Both the position numbers and the translations under genes were made by a program. The notes beneath the pieces were generated by a model. The model did not search any database, was not told where the DNA came from, and saw only the letters and a list, made by a program, of their open reading frames with translations. From NCBI RefSeq assembly GCF_001279525.1, contig NZ_LGDY01000097.1, positions 46,076-110,075 on the forward strand: a stretch of 64,000 nt of DNA. Reading direction: 5' to 3'. This document shows, in pieces, positions 1-8,293 of this stretch. How positions within the stretch are numbered: position 1 is the stretch's first letter; each line of letters begins with the position of its first letter. This DNA comes from Nocardia sp. NRRL S-836. Its GTDB lineage: Bacteria > Actinomycetota > Actinomycetes > Mycobacteriales > Pseudonocardiaceae.

Positions 1-729
1 GCCGCCCCCACCGCCCAGCGGGTCCGGCTTCGGGATGCTGGTGAGCTGGGTGTCGTAGGACTGCTTCTCGTACTCCGCCGCGAGGGTCTTCAGCACCTGC
101 CGCATGTCGCGGTCGAGGAGCTTGACGATCTCGGGGAACTTGCTGATGTGGACGAGGTTTCCCTTGTCGCTCTCGATGATCACGTCCTCGCCCTTGATGG
201 CGGCGATGCGCTGCGCCTCACGGGCGTAGAACTGGTCGATGTCGTGGACCGTCTGGATGGCCCACGCGAGGTAGTTGCCGGCCGCCCACAGCTGTTCCGG
301 CACCGGGGAGAGCCGGGCCCGGCCGCCGTCGATCTGCGTGGCGTGGGCGGTGAACGCCTTGGAGAACTCGTCCATCAGACCCCTGAAGGCCTTGGCGGCC
401 TCGCCACGCCACGGGCCGCCCTCCCCGGCCAGCGCCTTGGTCTGGTCGGCGATGCTCTTGCCCGTGGAGGCGAGGACCTCCTTGACCATGCGGAAGCTCA
501 GCGCGGCGTCCCACAGGGTCTGCGGGTCCGAGGCGGCGCTCGTCCCCAGCTCGTTCCGCTCCTCGGCACCGATCGCGGCCGAGCCGGTGATGCGGGCCAT
601 GATCTCTTTCCAGCCCCACGAGTCGTAGTCCGATTTGGACGAACCCGAGCCATCACCGGTCGCCACCACGGCACCGCTGTCCTTGACTTCGACTTCCTTG
701 CCGCCGGGCTTGGGCGGATCTTCAGCCAT
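1..729 (-). CDS. WXG/PPE-like ESX substrate protein, partial
   Basis: The frame starts at ATG 729 (AAGG about 7 bases upstream) and stays open to base 1, so only the first 243 codons are visible and the C-terminus lies outside the window. The protein is rich in helix formers. It has a W-x-G turn (PWRGEAAKAF, about residue 100) between two amphipathic helices, followed by a W-rich stretch (LWAAGNYLAWAIQ) and a long helix. This layout fits WXG100/PPE-type ESX substrates, but it is longer than a 100-residue WXG100 protein. The visible end has a Gly-rich turn, so another domain may follow. It is the last visible gene of a minus-strand run with two WXG100 genes and one hypothetical gene, which supports a type VII secretion role. 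The exact family was not identified. Confidence 0.75.
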   Translation of the reverse strand, partial: MAEDPPKPGGKEVEVKDSGAVVATGDGSGSSKSDYDSWGWKEIMARITGSAAIGAEERNELGTSAASDPQTLWDAALSFRMVKEVLASTGKSIADQTKALAGEGGPWRGEAAKAFRGLMDEFSKAFTAHATQIDGGRARLSPVPEQLWAAGNYLAWAIQTVHDIDQFYAREAQRIAAIKGEDVIIESDKGNLVHISKFPEIVKLLDRDMRQVLKTLAAEYEKQSYDTQLTSIPKPDPLGGGGG

Positions 730-818
730 GGTGGTGCCTTCGTGTTGCGCGGGTGCACGGCCCGCGGTGCCGACAGGGGTGAACGCGACGCCGGGGAACG
801 GGTTGCTCGGATGACGCC

Positions 819-1439
819 TTAGGCGGCGGGGGTGGGTCCGGTGATCGCCTTGCTGATCTCGGCCTTGGCACTGGCGATGTGCTCGTTGAGGTCCTTGCCG
901 GTGGCGCGGTTGAGCTCCTCGGCGGTGTCATAGGCGTGCGCGAGCTTCTCGAGCTCGTCGGCGACCGCGGTGATCGCGTCGATGGCCTTGCGGAGGAACT
1001 CGCGGGTCGTCGGCTGGATCGCCCCGCCCGTGCCGCCGCCGACGACCTTCACGTGCAGCTGGTGCGCGTCGTAGAAGATGCCGGGTGCGACCTTGACCTT
1101 CTCGATCTGCTCCAGCGCGGTCTTGAGGTTGGGGATCAGCGAACGGACGTTGGTGGCGAACGTCTTCAGCGCCTCGGTGCTGACGCGGATGCCGCGGCCG
1201 GAGTGGTCCTTGTTGCGCGGCACCTTGGGCGGCGGGTACTTGTTCGCGAAGTGCTCTCCCTCGGGACCGCCCCAGTCCTCGATGCCGTCCCTGGGCCCCT
1301 TGGCGTCGTACTCCTCGGGGTTCTTCTTGGCGTCCTCGTACGACTCCTTCTTGTCGCTCTCGCCCGGGTGGTTCTTCTCGTAGTTCTTCTTGACCACTTC
1401 CTTCTCGTGGTCGGTCAGCTCCCGCGTAGTACCTGGCAT
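819..1439 (-). CDS. hypothetical ESX-locus helical protein
   Basis: About 206 residues. ATG at 1439 is preferred because AAGGG sits 8 bases upstream; the in-frame GTG at 1445 leaves only 2 bases to that site. The first about 90 residues are strongly charged (Lys/Glu/Asp-rich, with Pro/Lys stretches) and probably disordered. The C-terminal about 110 residues look like a helical hairpin (ALKTFATNVRSLIP..., AIDAITAVADELEKLAHAY), as in ESX-type secreted or accessory proteins, but I see no clear WXG motif. It lies 40 bases downstream of a strong hairpin and 76 bases after a WXG100 gene, so it is probably in the same operon. The family was not recognised; an ESX substrate or linker protein is an inference from context. 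Confidence 0.7.
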   Translation of the reverse strand: MPGTTRELTDHEKEVVKKNYEKNHPGESDKKESYEDAKKNPEEYDAKGPRDGIEDWGGPEGEHFANKYPPPKVPRNKDHSGRGIRVSTEALKTFATNVRSLIPNLKTALEQIEKVKVAPGIFYDAHQLHVKVVGGGTGGAIQPTTREFLRKAIDAITAVADELEKLAHAYDTAEELNRATGKDLNEHIASAKAEISKAITGPTPAA

Positions 1440-1478
1440 GCTCACAGCCCTTCTCTTCGACCGGTGTCACCGCGGAAC

Positions 1479-1509
1479 GGGGCGTCGCCGGGACGTCCGG
1501 CGACGCCCC
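1479..1509 (-). terminator. 13-bp perfect hairpin between WXG100 gene and next gene
   Basis: A perfect 13-bp inverted repeat (arms 1479-1491 and 1497-1509, 5-base loop GACGT) starts 6 bases after the stop of the WXG100 gene on the minus strand. No U-run follows. It could be a GC-type or partial terminator, or a 3' stabiliser that raises the level of the two WXG100 messages relative to downstream genes. Confidence 0.5.
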
Positions 1510-1515
1510 GGGGAC

Positions 1516-1818
1516 CTACTTCACGCTGTAGCCGCCCCAGGCGTTCATGCCGGTGTGCTCGATCTTGAGGTAGCCGCCGGTGATGTTGTTGAGGGCGATC
1601 TCGGCCGAGTTCAGGCTGTGGGGCATGCGCGCGGCGGCGGCGTCCCACTGGGACTTCGCCACCATGTACTGGTCCTTGGCGCCGTCCTGCCAGTCCCCCA
1701 GGCTCTTGAGGATCTGCTGGTGCATGTTCTCCAGCTCGGTCTGCAGGCGCTTGGTGACCGCGGCCATCTGGTCGCGGACCGAGTCCGCCATGCCGCGGTC
1801 GAAGGTGTAAGTGGGCAA
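1516..1818 (-). CDS. WXG100 family ESX protein (TTG start)
   Basis: 100 residues from a TTG start at 1818, chosen because AAAGGA lies 7 bases upstream and this gives the canonical WXG100 length; a longer in-frame reading would run into the preceding intergenic region. The protein (LPTYTFDRGM...) has two long helices around a central WQDG turn (about residue 43; Trp-x-x-Gly rather than strict Trp-x-Gly). It ends in a Gly/Trp segment (NAWGGYSVK). It sits 46 bases after the other WXG100 gene (1865-2185). Such adjacent genes usually encode heterodimer partners secreted by an ESX system; partnership here is inferred from adjacency. Confidence 0.85.
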   Translation of the reverse strand: MPTYTFDRGMADSVRDQMAAVTKRLQTELENMHQQILKSLGDWQDGAKDQYMVAKSQWDAAAARMPHSLNSAEIALNNITGGYLKIEHTGMNAWGGYSVK

Positions 1819-1864
1819 AGCACTGTCCTTTCGGTGGCTGAGCGAGGTGGGGGTGTGGCGGCGA

Positions 1865-2185
1865 TCAGAGGCCGGCCAGGCCCGGACCCACGGGGATGCT
1901 CGACGCGGTCTCGGTGTTGGAGCTCTCACCGGCGGTGATGACCTGCCGGTTGCCGTTCATGACCTCGATCATCTCGCCGAGCTTGTTCACGATGAACGTG
2001 CAGTCGTCCATCCAGGCCCGCATCGAGGTGTCGAACGCCGCGGAGGCGTCACCGGTCCACGTCGACTTCAGGGTGTCGAGCGCGCCGCTGACGGTCTGGA
2101 CACCGTTCTTGGCCACGCTCTGCGTGGAGCCCAGGTGGCCTGCCGCCGCCTGCATTCCCGGGGTAGTAGTTGACACTCCGGCCAT
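1865..2185 (-). CDS. WXG100 family ESX protein
   Basis: 106 residues, ATG at 2185, with GGGAG 7 bases upstream. A classic WXG100 layout is visible: helix (GHLGSTQSVAKNGVQTVSGALDTL), a WTG turn (STWTGDASAAF, about residue 43) and a second helix with a conserved Trp (MRAWMDDCTFIVNKLGEMIEVM). It ends in a flexible Ser/Thr/Gly tail. It is the first gene of the ESX substrate run, so its promoter should lie in the 448-base gap upstream. Its likely partner is the 1516-1818 product, as an EsxA/EsxB-like pair. No YxxxD/E export signal could be placed with certainty. Confidence 0.9.
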   Translation of the reverse strand: MAGVSTTTPGMQAAAGHLGSTQSVAKNGVQTVSGALDTLKSTWTGDASAAFDTSMRAWMDDCTFIVNKLGEMIEVMNGNRQVITAGESSNTETASSIPVGPGLAGL

Positions 2186-2633
2186 TGGCTGTCTCCCTAT
2201 GTGAACGAGCTAGTGGTCGCTGACAAACGAAGCTTGCTCAAGCAGCGCCCCGCCGAAGAAGAGCTTGCTCCCCCTCGCCGAGCCAATCAGCACTCCGCGG
2301 AAGTTCTTTCCCTTCCACACACCCTTGGTGGCGCGTTCGCCCTCGCCTTTCCACCGAAGCCGGCAACCGCCCCGGATGAAGACGAACCGCAGGTGACGGG
2401 CTTGTCTCGATCCGGACAAGAAACGTTTGCGATCAACCGAAGAAGATCACCGGCCAGCCGACCTCACCATTCCCCGGACGATTACCAATGCGAAGCAGGC
2501 ATTGCACGAAAGCAGCGAGAACAGCAAAAGATCGCGCACGGACGACAAGCACCGAATCCGGCGCTCTGCTCGCCGAACGCACCAGGAATGGGCGAACCGG
2601 TCACCACCGGGCCGCTCATGACGATATCGGCGA
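2186..2633. other. 448-base intergenic region upstream of the WXG100 operon
   Basis: The region is clearly lower in G+C than its surroundings by eye, has no gene-like reading frame, and must hold the promoter of the WXG100 operon. I could not place convincing -35/-10 boxes. A plus-strand frame (2201-2653) has atypical composition and no ribosome binding site. Confidence 0.5.
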
Positions 2634-3341
2634 TCACTCGTCCGGTCGAATGACGCTGCCCGAAAGCACACGAGCTTTTGACAGCGAGGGCACACCCCGC
2701 GGCGTCACCGGGGCGGGCTCGCCGACGTCGTACGACGCGAGCAGCTCGCCGACCCTGCGCGTGACGCGGTCGTGCACCATCAGCTCGACCTCGCTGGAGC
2801 CGGTCTCCGCCACAAGGTAGTGCTCGTCGTCCGTGCCGCACCAGGTGAGAGCGGGGAAGCCCGTGGGCCGGCCCCGGCCGGAGAACCCGATCCTGCCGGT
2901 CGCGGGAGGTCCGTCCGCGGCGCCGGACCGGGCAGGGGACCAGCGGCCCTCCCACAGCAGGTCGGTGATCGCCACGGCCAGTTCGTCGGGCCTGATCGCG
3001 GAGAGCCACAGTTCGCCACCGGCGAGCACGGCGAGCACGGCCTCGTCCGCGTCGCGGGCGGCGAGCGCCTGCAGCGGGTATCCGACGAAGGCGACCAGGT
3101 CGACCGCCTCGCGGTAGTTCCCGAGCAGGTGCAGCATCCGGGTCAGGCGCGCGTCGGCGCGGCGCCCGCGATCGGCCATGCCGCGGTTGACGAGCTCTCG
3201 GTAGACCTCTTCGACCAGCACGGCTCCGCACTGGGACCGCCCCTGGGTCTTCGGCACCATCAAGGGGTACGGCATCGGGCCGGGGCAGACGTCCGCCCAC
3301 AGCACCTCGAAGTCGTACGTCGACAGCGGGAACTGCGGCAT
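2634..3341 (-). CDS. EspG-like ESX secretion chaperone
   Basis: About 235 residues from ATG 3341 (ATG 3347 is an alternative two codons upstream; a GTGGGA sequence precedes them). The N-terminus matches the EspG family: a segment around LWADVCPGPMPYPLMVPKTQG, then a long helix (VEEVYRELVNRGMADRG) and LTRMLHLLGNYREAVDLVAFV. It continues with strands reading an 'ALAARDADEAVLAVLAGGELWLSAI'-type pattern, typical of the EspG beta sheet. EspG proteins are cytosolic chaperones that bind PE-PPE-type ESX substrates and hand them to the secretion machine. The gene ends 448 bases upstream of the WXG100 operon in the same orientation, which agrees with that role. The extended reading to 3428 adds a low-complexity Arg-rich stretch and is unlikely. 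Confidence 0.8.
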   Translation of the reverse strand: MPQFPLSTYDFEVLWADVCPGPMPYPLMVPKTQGRSQCGAVLVEEVYRELVNRGMADRGRRADARLTRMLHLLGNYREAVDLVAFVGYPLQALAARDADEAVLAVLAGGELWLSAIRPDELAVAITDLLWEGRWSPARSGAADGPPATGRIGFSGRGRPTGFPALTWCGTDDEHYLVAETGSSEVELMVHDRVTRRVGELLASYDVGEPAPVTPRGVPSLSKARVLSGSVIRPDE

Positions 3342-3452
3342 GCGCATCCCACGAGTCAACACCGCGACAGGCCCCGACCGGGCGACCGGCGCACGGCTGC
3401 GCCCGTTCGATCGCCCGATCTTTCCCACTCGGTCAGCAACCAGGCGCCGCGG

Positions 3453-5684
3453 TCACGGAATTCGGGCGAGCTCGCTCTCCACGTCGGCGCAGCGGGTCGG
3501 CATCGCCAGCTCGTCGAAGACGGTCCACGCGTACTCGAGCAGCTCGCGCGCCTCGTCATGCGCACCCGCGTCGATGCAGCACCGGCCCTCCCACAGCGCC
3601 GCATCGGCCGCGAGCCCCGTGGCCCCCACCTCCTGCTGCATGACGCGGGACCGAGCGAACAGCGGCACGGCCTGGTCGCACCGGCCCATCGCGTGCAGGC
3701 AGCGGGCCATCCCCTCGACGAGAATGGCCGTCAGGCGGTTGCGGGGCTTCGTCGCCTCGCCCGCCCGGCCGCGGCGCACCGCTTCCTCGTGCAGCGCCTC
3801 CGTGAGAGCAAGCGCCTGCTCGTGCTGTCCGTCGAGCAACAGCAGCGCACCGAACCGGTAACGGACCGGCAGCTGCACGGCCCAGAAGTCGTAGGAAGCG
3901 GCAAGTTCCACGGACTCCCGTGCGTGCTCCATCGCCCTGGCGCGGTCGACCTGGGAGTACTCGTAATAGGAGGCGTAGGCCAGCGCCCACATCCGTTCCA
4001 GCCGGTCGCCGGCCACCTCGGCGCGGCCCAGGGCGAGCAGGTGCTGTTCCAGCGCGGCCTTGGTGTCGGCCACCATGGAATGCGCCCACCCCAGGAAGTT
4101 GAGCTGCTGCGCCTCGGCGGTCACGTCGCCCAGCGCCCGTGCCGCCTCGACACCGGCGCCGAAGACCTCGACCCACTCGACCACCTGCCAGCGGTCGTCG
4201 GAGTACCAATGCATCGCCTGCGCGAGCGCCAGCACCTCGCTGTGCCAGCCCGTGCGCACCGCTTCCCGGAGCGCGGCCAACCAGCTCGGCCGCTCCTGCT
4301 CCAGCCACGACCGCGCCTCGTCCAGCGAGTCGAACACCTCGTTGCCGGGTTCCTCCGGCCAGAACATCGTCCCCGCCGCTGTCGCCATGTCCAGCAGGTG
4401 CCCGAGCACCGCCTCCGTCGTCACAGAACGATCAGCGTCGTCGTCCTCGGCCTCCCAGCGCTCACGCGCGAACAACCGCAGCAGGTCGTGGAAGCGGAAC
4501 CGGCCCTCCGCCGGGCCCGCCAGCACCATGCTCGCGTCCACCAGCTCGTCGAGCAGCTCGAACGCCTCCGACTCCGTCAGACTGCCCGCCACCTGCGCCA
4601 GCTCGACACCGAAGTCCGCACCCGGCACCGCCGCCAACCGCCGGAACAGCCTCCGGCCCTGCGGCGACAACCCCCGGTACGACACCTCGAAGGCCGACCG
4701 CACCTGCAGATCCCCCGCGGACAACGCGGTCAGCCTCGTCCGCTCATTGCGCAACTGGTTCACCAGGTACCGCAACGACCAGTGCGGCCTGCTCGCCAGG
4801 CGGTTGCCCACGATCCGCAACGCCAACGGCAGGTTCCCGCACAGCTCGATCAGCTCACCCACGACACCGGGCTCGGCCCGCACCCGGTCCACACCGACGA
4901 CGGCCTCCAGCAACGCCTCCGCGTCCCCGTCGTCGAACGGCTCCAGGTACAGCCAGCGCACCCCTTCCAGCCCCGCCAGCGTGCGGCGGCACGTCACGAG
5001 CGTCCGGCTGCCGGGAGCCGCCGCGAGAAACGGCCGGACCTGCGCCTCCGAGGCCGCGTTGTCCAGCAGCACCAGCACCTTCCGCTTCTCCAGCAGTGCC
5101 CGGTACCGCCCCGCCTGCTCGTCCACCACCGCGGGGACGTTCCCCGCCCCCGTGCCCAGGGCCTGCAGCAACCGGTCGAACACGACCTGCACGGGCAACG
5201 GCCGCTCGTCCATCCCGCGCAGGTCGACGGCCAGACACCCGTCCGGGAACTCGTCCCGCAGCCGGTGCGCCGCGTACGCCGCCAGGACGGTCTTGCCCAC
5301 ACCGGGTTGCCCCACGATCGCCACGGTCGGATTCACCCGCAACAGCCGCTGCAGCTCGTCGAGGTCCGCCACCCGCCCAACCGGGTGGGAGGGCAGGGGC
5401 GGCATCTCGGCCGGGCCGGGGGGCGACGTCGCCGGCCGGCGCCTGCGGGCCCGTTCCGCGACCTGCAGGAACTCCGCGCGCTCGTCGCCACCGAGGCCGA
5501 GCGCGTCCGCCAGCTCCTCGGCCGACCTCCGCTGCGCCGCACGAGCCCGGCCCTGCTCCAACTCCCGCAACGCACGCACGCTGACACCGGACCGCTCCGC
5601 CAGCCCCTGCTGGCTCAACCCGGCGTCGCGCCGGTACCGCAGCAACAGCTCACCGAAGGTCGACTGGCCATCCGAGACGCGCAT
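3453..5684 (-). CDS. XRE-NB-ARC-TPR transcriptional regulator (STAND NTPase)
   Basis: 743 residues. Residues about 8-65 form a Cro/C1-type helix-turn-helix (LLLRYRRDAGLSQQGLAERS...VRALRELEQGR). An NB-ARC STAND ATPase follows: Walker A GQPGVGKT at about 124-131, Walker B KVLVLLDNA at about 204-212, and GNLPLALRIVGNRL as the GLPL-type motif. A winged-helix part follows (FRFHDLLRLFARERW), then a TPR-like helical C-terminus of about 280 residues. This is the AfsR/GutR-like signal-responsive regulator class, in which nucleotide exchange and ligand binding to the TPR part switch DNA binding. The ligand is unknown. It is a tandem paralogue of the gene at 5735-8032 and lies next to the EspG/WXG100 genes, so regulation of the ESX locus is plausible but not shown. 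Confidence 0.88.
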   Translation of the reverse strand: MRVSDGQSTFGELLLRYRRDAGLSQQGLAERSGVSVRALRELEQGRARAAQRRSAEELADALGLGGDERAEFLQVAERARRRRPATSPPGPAEMPPLPSHPVGRVADLDELQRLLRVNPTVAIVGQPGVGKTVLAAYAAHRLRDEFPDGCLAVDLRGMDERPLPVQVVFDRLLQALGTGAGNVPAVVDEQAGRYRALLEKRKVLVLLDNAASEAQVRPFLAAAPGSRTLVTCRRTLAGLEGVRWLYLEPFDDGDAEALLEAVVGVDRVRAEPGVVGELIELCGNLPLALRIVGNRLASRPHWSLRYLVNQLRNERTRLTALSAGDLQVRSAFEVSYRGLSPQGRRLFRRLAAVPGADFGVELAQVAGSLTESEAFELLDELVDASMVLAGPAEGRFRFHDLLRLFARERWEAEDDDADRSVTTEAVLGHLLDMATAAGTMFWPEEPGNEVFDSLDEARSWLEQERPSWLAALREAVRTGWHSEVLALAQAMHWYSDDRWQVVEWVEVFGAGVEAARALGDVTAEAQQLNFLGWAHSMVADTKAALEQHLLALGRAEVAGDRLERMWALAYASYYEYSQVDRARAMEHARESVELAASYDFWAVQLPVRYRFGALLLLDGQHEQALALTEALHEEAVRRGRAGEATKPRNRLTAILVEGMARCLHAMGRCDQAVPLFARSRVMQQEVGATGLAADAALWEGRCCIDAGAHDEARELLEYAWTVFDELAMPTRCADVESELARIP

Positions 5685-5690
5685 CGGCCC

Positions 5691-5696
5691 AAAATA
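5691..5696 (-). promoter_or_regulatory. candidate -10 box (TATTTT), leaderless start
   Basis: On the minus strand TATTTT stands 6 bases before ATG 5684, and no ribosome binding site is visible. A start of transcription at or next to the A of ATG would make a leaderless message. No good -35 is seen. The paralogue at 8032 has the same TATTTT at the same place. Confidence 0.45.
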
Positions 5697-5734
5697 GCCG
5701 CCGCCGTTGGGCCGACCGAGCGGACTACACCCGT

Positions 5735-8032
5735 TCAGCCCAGTCCGTCTTCATCACACCCGGACGTGCGCTGCTCCACCAGCCCGGCCAGCTCGGCGTC
5801 CACCCGTTCCCGATCGGTCCGGTAGACCGGACCGATCAGCAGCTCACGGGCCAGGAGCAGGCAGCGCCGCGCGCGGTCCGGTTCGCCCGCCGCGCGCCAC
5901 GCGAGTCCCTCCCTGATCGCCTGGTCCGCCTCGCGGTGGGTCGCCCCGCTCTCGGCGGACAGCCGGCGCGCCTCGCGGTGGCTCCGGGCCGCCTCCCGCC
6001 ACCTGCCGAGGCCGGCGAGGCAGAGACCGATGTTCTCCATCAGCAGCATCACCACCCAGCGCACCACCTCCGGGCCGGCCTCGTCGCGGTGGTGGCGCGC
6101 CTCGGTGAGCAGCGCCTCGTGCACCGCGAGCGCGTCGTCGTAGCGGCCGGCCTCCTGCAGGGCGACCCCGAGGGTGCTGCGCATCCAGTACCGCAGCTCG
6201 AAGAAGTCGTACTCCGCCGACAGGTCGTGGGCCGCACGGAGGTGCGCCATGCCGTTCTCGCCCTGCCCGAGCCGGGTCAGCGCGACTCCGAGGTAGCAGT
6301 GCGCGTAGACCTGCCCGCGGTGGTCGCCGATCTCCTCCGCGAGCGCCAGCGCACGGGAGTTCGTCCGGACAGCGAGCTCGTTGTCGTTGCGGCACAGGTA
6401 CTGCGCCCAGCCGAGCTGGTTGAGCATGTCCACCTCGGCCACCCGGTCGCCGAGCTGCTGTGCGGCCTCGAGACCGAGCCGGTAGACCTCGTCCCAGCGG
6501 TAGTCGAACTCCTGGCCGTCCGCGAACCAGTGCATGGCCTTCGCCAGGCCGAGCACCTCGGCGTGCCAGCCGAGCGCCGCCGCTTCGCGCTGCGCGGCCG
6601 ACCAGTTCGTGCCCTCCCGCACCAACCAGTCCCCCGCGTGCTCCTGGGAGGGGAACGGCGAGCCGTCCGCACCGGCCGGGCCGCCGTGGAACGTCGACGC
6701 GCCCGCGGCCGTCGCCATGTCCAGCAGGTGCCGGAGCGTGCGCTCGCGCAGCAGCTCCCGCACCTCCCCTGGTTCCTCCTGGGCCAGTCGCTCGGCGGCG
6801 AAGAGCCGGAGCAGGTTGTGGAACCGCAGGCGTCCCGGCGTCCGCGCGGTGTCCAGCAGGGACGCCTCGACCAGTTCGTCGAGCAGTGCGCCGACCTCCT
6901 GCTCCGGCACATCCGTGGCCACCGCGGCGAGCGCCTCGTCGAAGTGCTCGCCGGGGATCACCGCGAGGCGCCGGAGCATCCGGCGGGCGAACGGGGACAG
7001 CCGCCGGAACGACACCTCGAACGCGGACCGCAGCTGGAGGTCGCCCGCCGACAGGGAGCTGAGCCGCATCCGCTCGTCCCGCAGCTGGGACACGAGGTAG
7101 GACAGCGACCAGTGCGGCCGCGTCGCCAGCCGGTTGCCCGCGATGCGGATCGCCAGCGGCAGGTTCCCGCACAGCGCCACGAGCTCGGCGGCCGCACACG
7201 GTTCCCCGCGCACGACGTCGTCGCCGGTGATGGAGGCGAACAGGGCCACCGCGCTCTCCGTCTGCAGGGGCGAGAGCGAGACCCAGCTCGCGGTCGTGAG
7301 CCCGGCCAGGACGCGGCGGCACGTCACCAGCGTCAGGCCGCGGTTACCCGTGCCGAGCAACGGCCGCACGTGCGCCTCGTCGACCGCGTTGTCCAGCAGC
7401 ACGAGCACCCGCCGGTCGCGCAGCAGCGCCCGGAACAGCTCGACGCGGTCCGCCTCGGACTCGGGAACGCCCCTGGCGGGCACGCCGAGGGCACGCAGCA
7501 TCCGCTCCAGCGCCTCGTCCGGCGCCATCGGCCGGCCACCGGAACCGCCCAGGTCGAGCGCGAGACACCCGTCGGGGAAGTCGCCGGCCAGCCGGTGTGC
7601 CGCCGCGACGGCGAGCGAGGTCTTCCCGACACCGGGCGGTCCGGTCACCACGACGACACCGGCGGGGACCGCGGTGCCGAGTGCGGTCAGCTCGCGCAGC
7701 TCCTCCTCCCTGCCGATGAGCTCGGTGACGGCGGGCAGCGCGTGGAGCATCGTGGGTTCGACCGGCTTGGCCGTGCGGCGGCGGCCCTCCCTGGCCAGCA
7801 GGAGGAAGATCTCCCGGTCCTCGCCGGTCAGCCCGAGTGCGTCCGCCAGGACCGCGGCCGAGCGCTCCTGGGCGGAGTTCGCCCTCCCCCGCTCCAGATC
7901 GCGCAGGGCGCGCACGCTCATTCCGGACGAGCGTGCGAGATCGGCCTGTGACAAACCGGACGCCCGCCTGAGCCTGAGCAGCACCTGACCGAAGGCGGGA
8001 ATCGCGTCATCGGAGACGCTCACGGTCGACAT
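5735..8032 (-). CDS. XRE-NB-ARC-TPR transcriptional regulator (paralogue)
   Basis: 765 residues. The order is the same as in the downstream gene: an N-terminal XRE helix-turn-helix (LLRLRRASGLSQADLARSSGMSVRALRDLERG, split around residues 15-45), Walker A GPPGVGKTS (about 130), Walker B RRVLVLLDNAVDE, GNLPLAIRIAGNRL, the winged-helix RFHNLLRLFAAERL and a TPR-like C-terminus. The two proteins align over their whole length, so the pair arose by tandem duplication; the intergenic distance is 50 bases. The ATG at 8032 has no Shine-Dalgarno sequence but has a TATTTT 7 bases upstream. The inducer and target genes cannot be read from the sequence. Its position after the giant-protein/type VII-associated gene suggests, but does not prove, a link to that locus. 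Confidence 0.88.
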   Translation of the reverse strand: MSTVSVSDDAIPAFGQVLLRLRRASGLSQADLARSSGMSVRALRDLERGRANSAQERSAAVLADALGLTGEDREIFLLLAREGRRRTAKPVEPTMLHALPAVTELIGREEELRELTALGTAVPAGVVVVTGPPGVGKTSLAVAAAHRLAGDFPDGCLALDLGGSGGRPMAPDEALERMLRALGVPARGVPESEADRVELFRALLRDRRVLVLLDNAVDEAHVRPLLGTGNRGLTLVTCRRVLAGLTTASWVSLSPLQTESAVALFASITGDDVVRGEPCAAAELVALCGNLPLAIRIAGNRLATRPHWSLSYLVSQLRDERMRLSSLSAGDLQLRSAFEVSFRRLSPFARRMLRRLAVIPGEHFDEALAAVATDVPEQEVGALLDELVEASLLDTARTPGRLRFHNLLRLFAAERLAQEEPGEVRELLRERTLRHLLDMATAAGASTFHGGPAGADGSPFPSQEHAGDWLVREGTNWSAAQREAAALGWHAEVLGLAKAMHWFADGQEFDYRWDEVYRLGLEAAQQLGDRVAEVDMLNQLGWAQYLCRNDNELAVRTNSRALALAEEIGDHRGQVYAHCYLGVALTRLGQGENGMAHLRAAHDLSAEYDFFELRYWMRSTLGVALQEAGRYDDALAVHEALLTEARHHRDEAGPEVVRWVVMLLMENIGLCLAGLGRWREAARSHREARRLSAESGATHREADQAIREGLAWRAAGEPDRARRCLLLARELLIGPVYRTDRERVDAELAGLVEQRTSGCDEDGLG

Positions 8033-8039
8033 TCGACAG

Positions 8040-8045
8040 AAAATA
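8040..8045 (-). promoter_or_regulatory. candidate -10 box (TATTTT), leaderless start
   Basis: Minus-strand TATTTT ends 7 bases before ATG 8032, matching the arrangement at 5691-5696. The 8033-8293 gap is AT-richer than the coding DNA near this end; no clear -35 was found. Confidence 0.45.
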
Positions 8046-8293
8046 GTGACTTGACAATTACTTGAGGTTCGCGCGAATAGCCATCACAATCAGCTATCCG
8101 AGCGCCTCCCATCAGCGGAAACGTCGATCAGTCAGAGCCGTGCGCGCACCGGGGCGCCATTCGGGGTGATTCCGGTCTGCACGTCCGCACCATGATCGAT
8201 GTACGTTCGGACACGACGTCCGCGTCACAACGGTGGATGAGCACGTGCCGCGTTACTCTTTTCCGGTGAATTTCTCCGGGGCCGGGGAAACTC

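Noticed and set aside
2201..2653. Plus-strand gene of 150 codons upstream of the WXG100 operon
   Set aside because: Atypical amino-acid composition, no ribosome binding site, low-GC intergenic character, and overlap with the end of the EspG-like gene.
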